DNA from: Neelides folsomi
Lineage: Eukaryota > Arthropoda > Collembola > Neelipleona > Neelidae
NCBI GenBank assembly: GCA_034687125.1
Contig: JAQGBZ010000224.1
Span: 39,376 to 103,375 of the forward strand
DNA: 64,000 nucleotides
Direction: 5' to 3'
The notes beneath the pieces are model-generated. The model did not search any database and was not told where the DNA came from. It was given only the letters and a program-made list of their open reading frames with translations. Made by a program: the position numbers and the translations under genes. Below, in pieces: positions 40,801-55,031 of the stretch (within the stretch, counting starts at the first letter, position 1; every line of letters begins with the position of its first letter).

Positions 40801-43800
40801 AAAGATTGTAAAAACTGTTACAATATTAATTTTAACTATTATACACAAGTTATCAATAGTCGTAAGTTATATTAGAAAAAGTCTTGCACAAGTTTTTGGG
40901 ATGATAAATGAGACGATTTGGCCGTTCAATAAGTCAGCAGGCATTCCGTTTCCCAACTTCTTCTCTGAATGGATAAAAAAGTGGCATGTGCGTGTAATAT
41001 GTGTAGACATTCAACCGTGCGGATACATAAAGTGAAGAAAGGGGTCCTTGTTAGCATAAAATAATTGTATACGAAGAAGAATATAAATTGTTCCAGCTTC
41101 CTGATCGTAAGGATTAGCTTCAGAGAGAGCGGTGAAAGTGAAAAATGACTTTGGGTTCCTGCGGTAGCTCGATGGATTTTGCTTATCAAGTGTGGTTGCT
41201 TTCCACTCAAAACCACCCACTTCATTTTCAAACTAAAATGTTAAATGCTTGTTATTGTACTTCTTTTCAAGTTTTCAAATGCCATATGGGGACCATATAG
41301 ACATACTAAATGTATCTGTACCATACTCCTAAAATATGTATATTAAATATGTGAAGAATGTGAACAGATTCTTAAGGGATATACGAGTGTTGTAAAAAGT
41401 GATATATATATAGTAAATCTTTCCTGAGGTTTGCTATATGTGCACTTGACTTTTGAAAGTGTTTGCATACCTGATTAAAATTTCCGTATCTGTCCCAATA
41501 CTTCCAATTTGGTCTCCCTGTGAAACTTGTTATTGCCCATGTCACCCCTGACGTCATTTCTTAGATCTCCCAGAGTTGAAATAAAAGCAATTAAATATCA
41601 AGGTCATAATGAAAAGTTTTGGAAAGTACATCCTCATTTGATGTTATGATTTCAATTAATCAACTCTCTCGAAGGAAGCTGTTGAGTGTTCCAAGTACCT
41701 TTTCATCAACTTTATACATTTTCAAAAGCTTTTCTACCTCGTAAATTATAATGGAATTTTTTTCATCGCGATACATAAAACCAAGTTTACCAAGTTGGCC
41801 CCACCCATTCAGCCGCCCCTCAACAATAAAGAAGTGGAAAAATAAAGTTTTGTGTGGATTCTAATTTAAAAAACAGCGTAGGTTCAGTATTTTATTTCTA
41901 CGAGCCTCGTTTCGTCAATAACTCTTTCGCACAGGAAGTAAAACAATACGGTGAAAGAATCTTGAGAAACTCCCAAGTTAAGACATAAATAAAGACAAGA
42001 GTGGGGGGAGCTAAAATCAAAATCTCTTTATTTATGACCGCAAAACTTCCTTATCTCAACAAAATAAGTGGAAGTTTAATAAGGCATAAGCCACGGATTT
42101 CTTTTTCTAAATGACCATAATGATATCCAAAACTAGAGAGATTTACTCATTGGGCAAAAAATGTCTTAAGAGGTTATAAAACCACGGCCATTCAAAGAGA
42201 ATTAGTTGTAAGAGGGAAGGGAAAGAGGCTTTTATTATTTCTCCATTTTTTGTCGATTGGAGGGAGATTGGGAAGAACTGGGAAGTTTGGCTTATGGAGA
42301 AAAACTCCTCATCTCCCCTCACATTGACTTTCCCAGAGAAATAATTTCCTCGTCAAGGTCTCGTATATTATTATTATATACAGTTTGACGGGAAGTTCTG
42401 GGAGACTCATCGGGAAATCCGATGGAGGAGACGCGTGGCTAACGAGCCATAGAGTCATTAAATCCGGTCTAAAAATGTGCCGCTAATGCGGAGCCGAACC
42501 CGGATCCATTGAGAGTCCACTTTATCTAATGGGGGGAAAGACTCACATGTACTCTTCGACCGTATGAGTCACGAAAGCCGGAGCACAACTCACGAGGATG
42601 AAAATCCAGGTAATCCCAATGGCCCAGAGCGTATTTCTCTCCGTCCGAATAGAAATGGAGGCGACGGGATAGACGACGGCGAGGAAGCGATCCACGGACA
42701 TCAGCACAAGAGTGTACACGCTGATGTAGGCCGTGACCAAAATGAGGTACTGGACCGTTTGGCACCACCATTGCCCATATGGCCATACACCAAAGATGTA
42801 GTCGGAGGCGGTGAAAGGAACGCACAGGATGATAAAGAGCAGATCGGCTATAGCCAAATTGATGATCAGGAGATTCGTCGTATTCCGCATTGACTTATTC
42901 GTCCCGACCTGACATTGGTAAAAGAAAATAGCTATGGATATTACATGAGATAAATCCGCATATTTTATCAATTGACTTTCCCTCTTTCTCCCCTTTTCAA
43001 CAATTTATATAATGTAGAATATAATGGATAAGTTGAACAATTGAAATTGAGATTTGTAAGCAATTTTATACTTTATGATTTATGTGATTCAACTTACCAC
43101 AATGACCACCAGCACATTTCCGACCAGCCCAAGGAGGAAAATAATTCCGAATAGGATGGGAACGACAATTGAAACTATATTCTCCAAGTAAACGTTGTCC
43201 TCAAATGACTATAGAAAAATAAATAAAACGAACTTTAATTCAATTCAATGAACTTTAAATCCTTAATATTGTCTAAATCATGTGAAAGAAATTCCAGTAA
43301 AGTATTCGAAATGAGATGAGTTTCTGGGAAATTCCCATTCCAAATTCAATGGGTTGGTTCCAGGTGACTTCTATCTCTTTTAAAATGAAACCCCTTTTAA
43401 AATGAAGAGCTTTTGGGAAGAGAAATCAAAGGGAGCGATGAAAGCATTCTTTTCCTCAAAGGACATTTGAAAAACGAAAAAAAACGAACTCAAACGAATC
43501 CGTGCAGTGAAATTTAGATGGGATTTGAGAAAGTGTTTTCTATTTTATCGGATATGCCACACGCGCATTCAATCGTAGTTCCGAGAAAAACACATTTCAA
43601 ATTTAGCTTGTTGTTTGAATTGATGACTATAATGACTACTGCCTATACTTATGATAAATATACTATAGGTAAAGTGTGTATTATAAATATAATACAGTAT
43701 ACTATAAACGCATAAATAAATTGTATTTATGTAATGTGCCGTACTTTATTAACTTTCTTTTTTCTTAAGACTCCACGTCCATAATACTAAATATAAGAAA

Positions 43801-43957
43801 TAAGATTCCATTGGATATCTATAATAATATGTTTGATATTCTGCAGTTGTTGGTATATATGAAGAATGTGATATAAAAAACCATATACTATGTATAAAAT
43901 ACACAACACTTTCCCAATATAATTCCAAATAAATTATAACATTTATGTTCTTTCCTG

Positions 43958-44000
<43 letters not shown>

Positions 44001-46097
44001 CAAAAAATAATGACTTAGCAAATTCATAAAATCTCTAATTTCCCATATATATATTACATAGGTAGATAACCTCTATGTATTTATGTTATCTATATTATGC
44101 AATTCACGATAATAAAGAGGTCTAACAATAATGTCATAAATACTCATACTTACTCATATAGTACTAGACTTCACGACTCAATAAAAAGAAAGCTCTTTAC
44201 TCGATTACATTTTATTGAATAGTGGAATCAAATTCAAAAATGCTTGAGCCTATACCTAGTACGGATTGATAAAGTGTCCCATAGCAAATTTTGATTTACA
44301 AAAAAACTAATCATTATTTTTCAAAGAGTAATACACGAAAATGAAGCCCTATATCTGACAATTAAAATATGGTACCAGTCATTAAAAATAACTTCCTTTC
44401 TTCTACATTCACTGCTTTAGTAGCTGTAGTCATCTTATAACTCTATGACGAATTCTTTCCACGAAGTAGGTATATCTACCACCATTTCTAATCTACCTCT
44501 TACGTATTTAAATTATTATACCATTTGGATTATAAATCAATTATTCTTTCATATATGAATAGTTATTTGTTCGAAAAACGAATTCTAAACTTACACGAAG
44601 GTGTTTGATTATCTCCTATTTGAATTTATCCTCTTGTCTAATGTTTGGATTATTATGCGCCATTTAGTCACAATCTATTTAGTATTCTGTACTAGACAGA
44701 TCTGAAGGATACCCGGGATTGCAAAAGGTCATTTCTTGCATTCTTCATAAAAGGTTAGCGGGTAACATGCAAGAAATGCAATACATTGGCAAGTGGGACA
44801 CTTTATCCTTCCGTACTAGGTAAAAGCTATGATATTCGGGTTTTTCCATGTTCGCTTGAATCCAATTTAAGCTTGAATGAATTGCGATTATGGGGAAGGC
44901 TAATAATTTCACATTATGTTCGAACTTTACGCCTCATATGCTTTGAATAAACATCATGTTTCTTCTACTAGATCTTTTGTGCGAAACATCAAAGGGAAAA
45001 TTCGCATAGAGAAATAGAGATGTAAATAATATACATAAACTAATAATTTTGTGCTCTGAAGTTAATAAAAGTTGGGTTACTTCTTCGGACTTACAATTAC
45101 TTTAAAAAAGTACAATACATAAAAGGCTCTATTCAATGGGGGAATTGAAACTATCCGTTCAAGAATCTAATCCAGAATGTAAAAATGAAAAGTCGGCTAT
45201 CTTATTAGTATTTAGAATATAAATTCGTCTATGAAAGTATACTAAGCTGAACATAATGGAGCATTCTTGAATCAACATCTTATGTAAATTGCCATCTTTG
45301 TGGAATTTTATGGAAAAAATCGATTTTGCTGGCCTATTGAGTTTATAGAGTTGAAAACTTAAGTTTATAATGAAGCCTTTGGGTTTAAAAGAATAAATAT
45401 TACATTATTCAAATTCATATGTAAAGTGAGAGTAATAATGATTGCACAATAAGGCCGTTATTTATTCATCCTAAGGGAAAATTAAGCGTATTTTGGTAGA
45501 TGTTTATCTTTAATGTCTCCTCCTACCTCGCTGCTCACTACTTAAATATTGAATCTAAATCTTCAACAATAGCTCAACGTTTTACAAAATTGAAATAGAA
45601 AACTTTTAAAAAAACTTTTTATAAAAACCCTATTTATAAGTATAGAAAACTTGTATCTTTAAAAGGAAACCTCCGACTTCATTTAAGTAGCAAAGTAAAC
45701 CATGTGCTACGTGGAAATAACTCTATGCTTATTTAAATTGATTCAGAAGGAAAAAGTTGCTTTCATCAAAACTTTCTTATCCGATTTAAATACTTATTAA
45801 ATTTTTAATTTGGAAAAAAAACTTTTTGAAGAGTAGAATAAATCTATGTATATAATGATAATATATTCAATCTGTTTAGTATAGTATATGGCTATGGCTC
45901 ATAAGTATTTTCCGCTTAATTTAAAGGGTTAAAATCAATTTCCAACTCACCGAAGTATTGGAGAAGTTAAAACAGGAGTTGAAGATTCCAGATAAGTTGA
46001 GATTTGCGGTGTTGTTTAAACAGGCGTCAATATCCCCTTTTTCAATAATGCGAGTTTCTTCCGTTGTGAGGAAGAATTCTTCCTCGGAATTTCCCAT
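37886..46097 (-). CDS. AstA-R: Allatostatin-A receptor (galanin-receptor-like GPCR)
   Basis: Rhodopsin-family receptor for FGL-amide allatostatins, which control juvenile hormone, feeding and gut activity in arthropods. Exons in transcript order: 46097-45951, 43208-43098, 42908-42547, 39021-38958, 38837-38670, 38311-38192, 38098-37886, giving 394 residues with consistent phases. The N-terminus has several N-glycosylation sites (NNT, NLS, NFS, NTS). TM1 follows in exon 2. Exon 3 carries NTTNLLIINLAIADLLF (TM2), WPYGQWWCQ and MSVDRFLAVVYPV (DRF in place of DRY, 159-161). The ECL2 disulphide partner is Cys216. TM6 ends in CWLP (286-289) and TM7 carries NPILY (326-330), with a possible palmitoylated Cys just after ENFRKAFRKVIQC. 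The motifs track the insect allatostatin-A receptors closely. The exon 5 donor (GCG/GTCTGT) is weak but is fixed by frame. Confidence 0.94.
39022..42546 (-). other. Allatostatin-receptor intron 3
   Basis: A 3.5-kb intron splitting the receptor just after TM4. No coding homology was seen. A small inverted repeat around 40456-40486 (GGCTTGG paired with CCAAGCC) is the only structure I noticed. Confidence 0.5.
43959..43998. repeat. (TA)n microsatellite
   Basis: An uninterrupted TA dinucleotide tract of roughly 38 bases inside intron 1 of the allatostatin receptor. It is likely to be length-polymorphic. Confidence 0.95.
44253..44822. mobile_element. Non-autonomous TIR DNA transposon, 570 bp
   Basis: Inverted ends pair TACCTAGTACGGATTGATAA (left) with TACCTAGTACGGAAGGATAA (reverse complement of the right end), both continuing AGTGTCCC. 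A second internal inverted pair (CATTTCTTGCAT near 44730 and ATGCAAGAAATG near 44767) lies towards the right end. There is no coding capacity. It sits in intron 1 of the allatostatin receptor. The superfamily is uncertain; a TA duplication is possible. Confidence 0.72.
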
Positions 46098-49000
46098 CCT
46101 TTTGTATGAATATAAATATTGTCGACTTTTTCTTTTATTTAACTTTTAGCTTGGAATTCAAAGCTTGGCCAGAGGTGCAAATTGAGTGAAAGTTTAAAAA
46201 AATTGTTGAAAAGTTTAGAAAGAGATCAAGGAGTCTTCGTCCAATTTAAACTTGAAAATGGTTGAATCTTTTTTTGAATAACTCTTGACAAAGGATTGAG
46301 TTGAGAAGACGCGTCATGGCATTTTAGCCCACTCACATCACCACCCTTCACCTCTCTTCTCTTCGAGTCTGATTTACGTCAAAAACACTTCAAGGAAGGA
46401 TTTCCACGTCTTTTACATACATAATAAAATAAAGTAACAATAAAGCTGATCCTTTGAACTCATCTTCAACACACGATTGATCATAAAATAAACACACTTT
46501 GACCTATATCTATCTATAAAATAAGAATTTACATATGATATACGTAGATTCACTTGAAACTTTTTCATACACCGAATCACTGTAAAATGTTTATACTACT
46601 GATATTTCTTTTATATTGTTATATTGTTATCGTATAAATAATGATACAGAATATACTGCAATTGTTTTGTTTTTGTATAGCACAAGAAAGTTTTTACTCG
46701 CTCCCAGCCACTCTTGATATGACGTATTATAATATTTATAGTAATGTCGATCCAGAACTTTTTAGGAAACAAACCCACACGGTTTCAACTTTGAATTTTG
46801 CTGAATTATTTTTCTTCCAATGTTTTTCGCAAGCTGGTTCGAAGAAATAATAATAAGATGATGTATTTGTAGATGCTGAGAGTAGATTTTCAGATTTTCT
46901 TGTCCAATGGAAGCGAAAGTCTATCAAATCGGGAATAAAAGGATCATAGGCGAATCATAAGAGCTCCATTAGGATTCTTGGAAAAACTGGGAACGAAACC
47001 TTGGGGCATGAGGTAAACAGAGTATTGTTTTCTTACATCAAAGCCTCGTTTCGTAATGGTTGACTGGAAAGGCTGTGGGAAGTGCCACAAGACGGGAGAG
47101 ATTTCACAGGCTCCGGTTCACATCGACAGAAGACGACATCCGGTTGAATGTGGGATCGTAGAATCGCTTTCTCCTTATTCCTTCGACCCTTCTTCTTCCT
47201 TCCTGAATCCCAAAAAGAGTGTGAATAACCAACAGATTGGATTGAGAGAAAAGGCATAAAAGCAATGCTGGGGTAATTTAATTTCAAACTTGGTAAAAAT
47301 GAAGATTCGCATTCAATATAACTCAAGGCTCAAGACGAGATTCTCATCTGGACCACAGGAAATAAGGCTACTCAATTACGAAAAAACTTCTTTCCAATCC
47401 AATGTTTGTAATCAAATTAAAGACGGGAACTGCTCCGCTCTTGAATTAAATTACTTTGAAGGTTAGAATAAATTCCCGGGGCGTACTTCTTTCTTGCCCT
47501 TAATTAAACCTTGAGTGAGTAAAGAAAGTTACTCGGAAAGTCCCTTTATTCTCCCTATTTCAATAAATTAAGGCTTTACTTCATTGGGCTTTCTCTGTTT
47601 ATTCAAACATTCTTCCTTCCATTAAGTCTTTTCTTTATCCATTCAATATTTAATTTCAACACGGATAAATTATACAGTTTGCAATCTTCTTTGGGGACCG
47701 CAAAGATCCTCCAAACTTAAATGTCCATGTAAATATCACGCAATTGAACTCAACTCGTCCCATTCAACCCTCAAAGAGTTTTTACATTCAACACACCTTA
47801 TTTATTCATTTAACAATAAATATGTATTTACTTTCTTTTTATGCACAAGATAATGGAATTTGCTTGTATGGTCTATTTAAGTATTTATTGGAACTGTTTC
47901 TCAATATTTCCGCGAACAAAAATATAATCTTTTGTTTATTATTGCTTGTTGGCACTTTCTCACTAATGCCATAATGCTCCTGCCAGGAAAAATTATATGA
48001 AATTGGATCCGCGTGTTTTTTTACCATCAACTTTCGCACTCTTTCAAATGAACATTTGAAATGAAATGTTCACTCTCAATTTTTTCCATCACTTTTATAA
48101 ATAAGTACAATAAGTTTTGCTCTACAATATACAAGAATCATTCAGCCAGATATTTAAATATAAAAATAATAGTATACAAAATGGATATGACCCAATGGGC
48201 CATAATTGAACTTTTGAATGAATTGTAAATGATTCAAGTGAAAGAAGAAATAAAATAATAAGCAGGTATACAGTATGAATTACTTATTTATATGTAATAC
48301 TATATGTATAGTATGATATATGTAATCTAAGTATATGATATATTTAAGTATAATACAAGTCCTCGATTCATGGTAAGTTCCTGTCATCAGCTAAAAAGTT
48401 TTTGAGGACTCATCTACAAATTCATTAGAGTTCTTTTGAGGAATCTCCAACATGGATAAATTAGCTCAACTTTCCCCACTCTCATGTTTCACAATGCTGT
48501 GAAAGAAGTAATGAGAACCATATAAATAAATGGGTGTCCCAATGGACGAGAGAGAAGATTCGCTTACGACGACAGACATCAGATTAAATGTGGAATGAGT
48601 GTTCAGGTTCCCCGATGACTCTCCTCGCCCTTTTCTCCTTTCGTCCTTTCATACCATAATTAACCTCGTAGAGATGAAATTTTTACTTATCCCAATCTCC
48701 CTCCTCCTGTTTCAAGAACATGGAAGGGCCCTTGAGGAATTCCATTCCACTATCAACTCCGCCGACTAAATATCTTTCATTTCTCCCTAAACTTATTCAG
48801 GTTATTCATGTTACACGAAGCTAGTGGAAAAACATTAATTAGATTTTCGCACAAATTGGATTTCTTTTCGTAAAGAGAAATTGTTTATTTCCTTTCTGGC
48901 TCTTGGTGAAACAAGATATCTGATTATCATCTTGTATCTTATTATCCCAACGTCACTCTTCCACCAAGTTATTGAAGAATGGTTCTAATGCATTTAGGCC

Positions 49001-52000
49001 CCCATTAGTTATTTGTATACAACACAAACATAACTATACATAGCCCTGTATACAATATGGAAGGTTAAAGATCACACGATTGTGCTAAATTGACTTGTAT
49101 TATTATAATCTATATATGAGATTTTAGGGTTCTTCCCATAGTGGTGTTCCTCTCATAATAAAGTGCGGATGTTTGGTAGTGAATAAGTTTTGGATCCTCT
49201 TTACGAGGCACTTGATTCGAGCCAAATGGCATTTGAGCAATTAAAAGTCCTTCATTTTTGACTTCTGGCAAGTCTTATGAGGTCACGTCAAACTCACTGC
49301 AGGGAGTGAGAACAAAACCATTATATTTGTTGTTTGCATCTCAAACATCGTCGAAGAGACCGAGATAGAAAGAGCGTGAAAAATGGGAAATTGGCTTTTA
49401 TGTTATATCGGTTTTGTTGAGGTTGACCCCCTGGGATCGTTGGCCGTGTCACCAGCCATAAGAGCAAACCAATGAACTTTTCTACACAATCGATTCAATG
49501 GAAGAGTAAAGTGGAAAAAAATAAACTTTTCACCCTTTGTCATCCATTTACTCCCTTTCTCTCACAACAGTGATTCAAATTCACTAATGATTAGCGAATA
49601 ATTAAATTGACAAAAGAAATTCCCTTTTGTCATTATCCTAATCTGTATTTTCTGAGGCCAATGACTGAATTGTTATTTTAAATTGGATTTTTCTATATAA
49701 TAAGAATCAGTTTCAATCTGCAAATAAAAAATACATTACATACTATGTATTGCACACATAAAGATAAAACACTTTCTACTTTCACGTTCGCTCACTTTTT
49801 CAACTTCAAGTAGTAAAACAACTTTATGTAAAGAACTTTGGAAACAAATACAAATTACATTAATTATTATTAGGATTGTTTGCGTTTTGTTAATTTAACA
49901 CAAGCTTTAATTGATTAGTTTTAACGATTTAACAATTTATAATTCTGTAAACAAAATTATGCAATATTGGTTTTAATATAAATTCGTGTTATAACGTAAT
50001 GAATATTTACATAAAAGGCATTCTAGAAATTGTGATTATACATAGTTTATAATTCATTGGGTCAAATTACTCACATTCACAATCAGTCAGATAAATCCTA
50101 CACACACCTTCATACTGTTAATTGGAAAATTGTTAATTGAAATTCCATTAGATAATTTTGCTTAAAATAGTATTGAAACCTTTACCAAAATTTAGTTTTT
50201 TGGAATCAAAGTAAATTGGGAGAGCTCCAAGTCGAAATGTGAATAATTCCATGAAAAGGATTAATATTAATTTCTCCAATCTGTTTCATGTCATTTGAAG
50301 ACTGGATGCTTTTAAGCTTACCCTTAATGTTCCTCACCCCTTTGGCATGAATAGGCTTAACTTTTCTAGTCTACCAATTTATCTTTCATTCTCTATTCAC
50401 ATTCACTATGAGTCCATGAGACAGCTCATGAACCAACACATGATAAATTCCAAAATACAACTTAATGCTCCGGGCCCTGCTCTGGTTAATCTCTCCAGAT
50501 TGATTGACACATTGTTGCACTCTCATTTTCCCATCTGTCTGAATAATGATTAATTTAAAACTGTTTATTAGTTAATATTTCATAGCTGTGCGAACCTTAA
50601 TTCCACACGGCTTTAGAAGATAAAGATTAAAAGCATAAATCTTTATTAACTAGGTGATTCCAAGCGGTAAGAGATATCGGTAAAAGTTTCAAATGTTGTA
50701 ATTTGTAATTATAAGATGAATAAATTAAGTATTACGTTCCATCGTGAAAGAATAATATGCCCATTAACAAAAACTGCAAAAATGTCTCGTGTATGGAATG
50801 CAGTATGTACACACGGTCGATTCTTTTTTAATTTCGGCTGTGTAAATTATGTAGATTATCCAGGTGCAAAAATTTCAATTTCTGATATTACAAAGTGCCC
50901 AAAGTAAGTCCATTGGCAAACAATCCATTAAATCTGGATGAGGTTTTAATACAACGATTACATGTGTAATTGGCACTCTCATAGAATAACCATCAGGATA
51001 AAATTAATAACCAACCTTCGGAACCACACTTCTTCCAGAGAATGAAACTTGCTGAACCAACAATTCATTTTGTTTTAATGGCTAATTTACGACTTGGTTT
51101 TTATACTGATTAAAACCAGACTTGTATCCTTACATTTTTACGACTCGAGATTTTTATTTTCTCGGGAGCCACTAGGACGTAAATGGAGCTTCCTTCCTAC
51201 CCTCCATTTTCCACTAAAAACTATTTCGACTTCTCTCTCATTCTCGAGTCATGTCGTAATTCTCCTACTTTGTTGTTCCATATGTGAGGGCAGCGGAGAA
51301 AAAGAATGACTTTCAATTGGAGACGATAACTCAATATGTCTTTCTCTGCGTGACTAAATGAAAGGATTCAAATGAGCCTGCCGTGCAAGACCTCATTTTC
51401 CCTTCTTTCTCTCAACGTCTTCGAGATCCACAAGTCAGGATAAATTCTCTCTCAATACATCCCCATGAATCCACGATGATTGAGTTGTTTAATATCCCTC
51501 TCAATCCAATTACTCAAATTATACATACGCATTTTCCCAAACACGCCTATTTGACCACTCCCACTACAGTAAATAGGAAATGTATTAAGCACATTTCACT
51601 ACCCACTTATTTATTCATGTAATAGGTATGCAAATACTATTTTCGTCATATTACTTAAAAGCTATACCAATTACTCTTGAAAGAATTACCTTAAATATTA
51701 AATAAGTATGTACTGTCTCATAAATTATTTCATTTATAATCTCGAAACTAATAACTTTTACAATAAATACGATACTAATGGTACATAAGTATGTATAAGG
51801 TTGTTAATTTCCAGATTTATTCAGACTGCATGATCTTATTAAGTAATTAAATCAACGCTATAAATCAAGATAATTAAAATGTAAATTTTATAAGTGTAAT
51901 AAACTTATTATTGTTTTATTAAGAGCTATATTAATTTATAACTTGGAGTACCTTGTTTTGACTTTTGCCGTGAATCATAAGATTACAGAAAGGAGTTTTT

Positions 52001-53834
52001 TATAGAGTTTTTTATATAGGAAATGAAACTGGAAACAATAAAACACGATTTCTTATTTTCATGCAGAGGAACAATTTGGTATATTTTAATAGTAGACCGT
52101 TTTCGGCCGTTGGTACTTGAACGTATGGGTCGTTTATCAAATGTACTAGTTGCATGTGGCCAGGTAGATAATGAAATTTGTAAGTAATGTAAAAACCTAA
52201 TTAGGACTTCTACGTGGTGAACATACCTTGGGAAAGTGAGGGCAAGTGAGCGAGACGGCGAGAGCCGGTCTTGAAGATGTTCCGAGTGCGGTTCTCGAAA
52301 GAGTTTTCCGAGGTTCACCCGGTTAGAGGAACATAAGGAGCGGGTAGACTTTCACTTACTAAAATCTTCTCGGAGTACATAAGCGAAGGAACGGAAGTTG
52401 GCGCATGGTTCGCACATTTGACTCAAAATATTGGACCAGAGGAGGATCCCATAAACTTTCACAGCAAACCGGGAATGACGTTTCTAATGTTCAGCGTATT
52501 CAACGAAATGGAGAATTCTTCTTTTTTATTCCACTTCCTAAAATGAGAAGCCAAAAGCTCTTTCCGATCTTCTTATTAAATGAAAAGTTATCTTGACCAG
52601 AGGCTAATTCGTCTTCTTACGTTAACTTCCGACTCTGATTTTCCAAGTTTTGTGATGAAAAAAGGGGGAGAGAGGGATTGAAGGAAAAAGATTTCTCCAA
52701 CTTGTGGAAACTTTAATTCCATCCCTCTGAATTCTTAATCCGTCCGAGCCCACATTTCAGAAATTTTCTTTTTACTGTTATATATTTTAAACTTCATGTG
52801 AACCCAAACTTTTCCGATTATGTGCTTACTTTTCTCTACTTTTTTCCACTCTGGGTATGTTGAGAGTTAGGGAAATTCTATCAACTCCCACATTTCTATC
52901 ACTTTTTATTTCCTAAATTTTCAATGATATTTAATTTTTTTATTATTTAATGAAAACTCATTTTTTTCTCATCACATTTCACGACTTTCAAAAGTTTTAT
53001 TTCTCATTTTCCTTTTATTTATGAATACTTTTATTAACTTTTGTATTCTGAATCAAAACTATTTCGAAATTCTAATACTTAAGAATGCATACAAAACTTT
53101 ACTACTGATAATAAGTAACAAGTTAAAATATAATTTTAAGAATAGACCTTTTTCATTATTCCACATCGTATTTTTATGAAAGTTACAATTAGGTTAAAAG
53201 TATAAAATCTAACAGTTAAAAAATCACTTTACCTATAATATTTTATAAATACATATTAGAACAACCCAAGTGTTAAGATTTGAAAAGCCATCAGTTTACC
53301 TTTCCCCACAGGCATTTGAAGTTAAACAATTTAAGGGAAAATTAATCTTCTTCCTCCCTTTGTTCTGGATATATCGCAAATGTTCTTAAAAGGTTCTCGA
53401 AAAGGACTGATGTGTTTGAATGAATAGGACAATTCACTTTCTCTCCTGCCGAGAGTGGAAATAACTCATAATTATAAGGTAGAGAACAAATGAGGGAGAC
53501 AGTCACCTCCGCCTATTATTTTACCATCTCCCTTTCAGACCCTTATCTCCGGGTAATGGAATGTGAAGGAAATGGTTTCCTATAGAACTTAAGAAACTAT
53601 ACACTTCCCAGGCGGCCCGCACTTTAATCGCGTAAAATGAGGAGAAGTCGAAATCTCAAACCGAGAAAGATGAAGAAGAAAAGAATCTTTAAACCTTATA
53701 CCAATACTTACATTACGTACAGATAGTTTTTGGTAAATCCATGTTTCAATCATCTTCTGGTTTTTTATTGCTACTATGATCAATTCCCTTCTGGTTCTTT
53801 ACCTCAAGGAACTTCTTCATTCAATAATAAAAAA
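46098..53834. other. Gene-poor region upstream of the allatostatin receptor
   Basis: About 7.7 kb with no gene I can name. It should contain the receptor's 5' UTR and promoter. Candidates are a minus-strand open frame at 47033-47326 that runs into a consensus donor (GAT/GTAAGA) and a related-looking segment at 48540-48620. The 52200-52560 stretch is richer in GC and CpG and holds an open frame without a start (see findings). The rest is AT-rich and featureless. Confidence 0.45.
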
Positions 53835-54182
53835 ATGCCCTCTTCAAAGGAAATGGAGGATATTAGAAAAAATCCTCCATTACTTGAAGGTGAGCTTACA
53901 ATTGAATGCTCCGAGCTGCAAAGCTGGAATAAGATAATGTAAAGTAAAAGGAAGACATTTGATAAATCCACACCACATCACAAGACATTTTATCTTAAGC
54001 TTCTGAGGCTTTGTGGAAAGTGATGCCCTGAAGAATCATCCTTTGCACATTGTACATTAGATTAAACCTGAGTAAATCAATGGGTCAACGAATGCAATTG
54101 GGATAGTGTCTGTTTCTTATTTATTTACAGGCTGAGAAAAATGCAGGCTTCCAAAACAGACTTTGATGTGGAACTGTACTAA
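53835..54182 (+). CDS. Possible small two-exon gene, 51 residues
   Basis: Not recognised. Exons 53835-53938 and 54131-54182 join in frame across a GT-AG intron (AT/GTAAAG ... TTTACAG) to give MPSSKEMEDIRKNPPLLEGE followed by 31 more residues ending DFDVELY. It is acidic at both ends with no signal peptide or membrane segment. The upstream frame stays open to about 53727, so this could instead be the 3' end of a longer gene. A chance origin cannot be excluded. It is convergent with B9D1. Confidence 0.28.
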
Positions 54183-55031
54183 ACGAATCTAAATTGCAGT
54201 AAATTGCACTGTAAACTAAAAAAACTATAAAGGATAAAAATAAGGTTCTGAAGCAAATTCTTAACGTATGATTATAAAATCATTAAAGTTTATTAAAATA
54301 ACAAGTTAGTTATAATACAAAAGCTACAGACAAGACATAAAATAATAATGAAGGTTCATACAACGTAATAATCATAATCATGGAAAGTTAAAAAGACCTT
54401 GACATAGTTATTTATAAGTAGTATGGTATGGTACGTACAAAAAATATAACTTTTGATTAATCAAAATTCAAAATATTGTTGATGCACAAAAGGCATACAA
54501 CATTTGGTGCACAAAGGAAAATTTCAAATTGTTTCAATAGGCTCAATTTTTTTTCTCTTTCATCTTTTATTTCCTCCAACTTTTCTCGTTTTCTTTTGAG
54601 ATCCATTTAATTGTGAAAAGCGATTGTTCACATTACAAAATTATTATCTTAAAATTGATGAACAATTTTATTATTATAAAATACTTGTTTAATCTAGCAT
54701 TATAATACTCTATCTAAAAGCAAATTTTCACATGATACTAAATTGCACAGACCTACATGATTAATTAAATTAATATAAGTATGTAAAATGATGACTTGAT
54801 TTATGTATGTATGGCAAATGGAACTCTAATTTACAAATAACTTATAAAAGTGATTTATTTTATCAATTGAACTTTATATAAAATCGGTGTAATTATTTGA
54901 CAAAAAATATAGCGATGTTTAAACAAATAAATGTCATGTTCTTGATAAAATGAAAATATAAGAGAAAATCATTAAAAATCGCTAATAAGACTAATAACTT
55001 AATAAATAGATATAAAATAAAAATGGCAATT
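54183..55031. other. Intergenic / B9D1 3' UTR
   Basis: AT-rich. A minus-strand AATAAA at 54854-54859, about 175 nt past the B9D1 stop, could be its poly(A) signal. Nothing else was seen. Confidence 0.45.

Noticed and set aside
42526-42893. Open frames of about 100 codons on both strands
   Set aside because: Shadows of allatostatin-receptor exon 3, whose true frame carries TM2-TM4.
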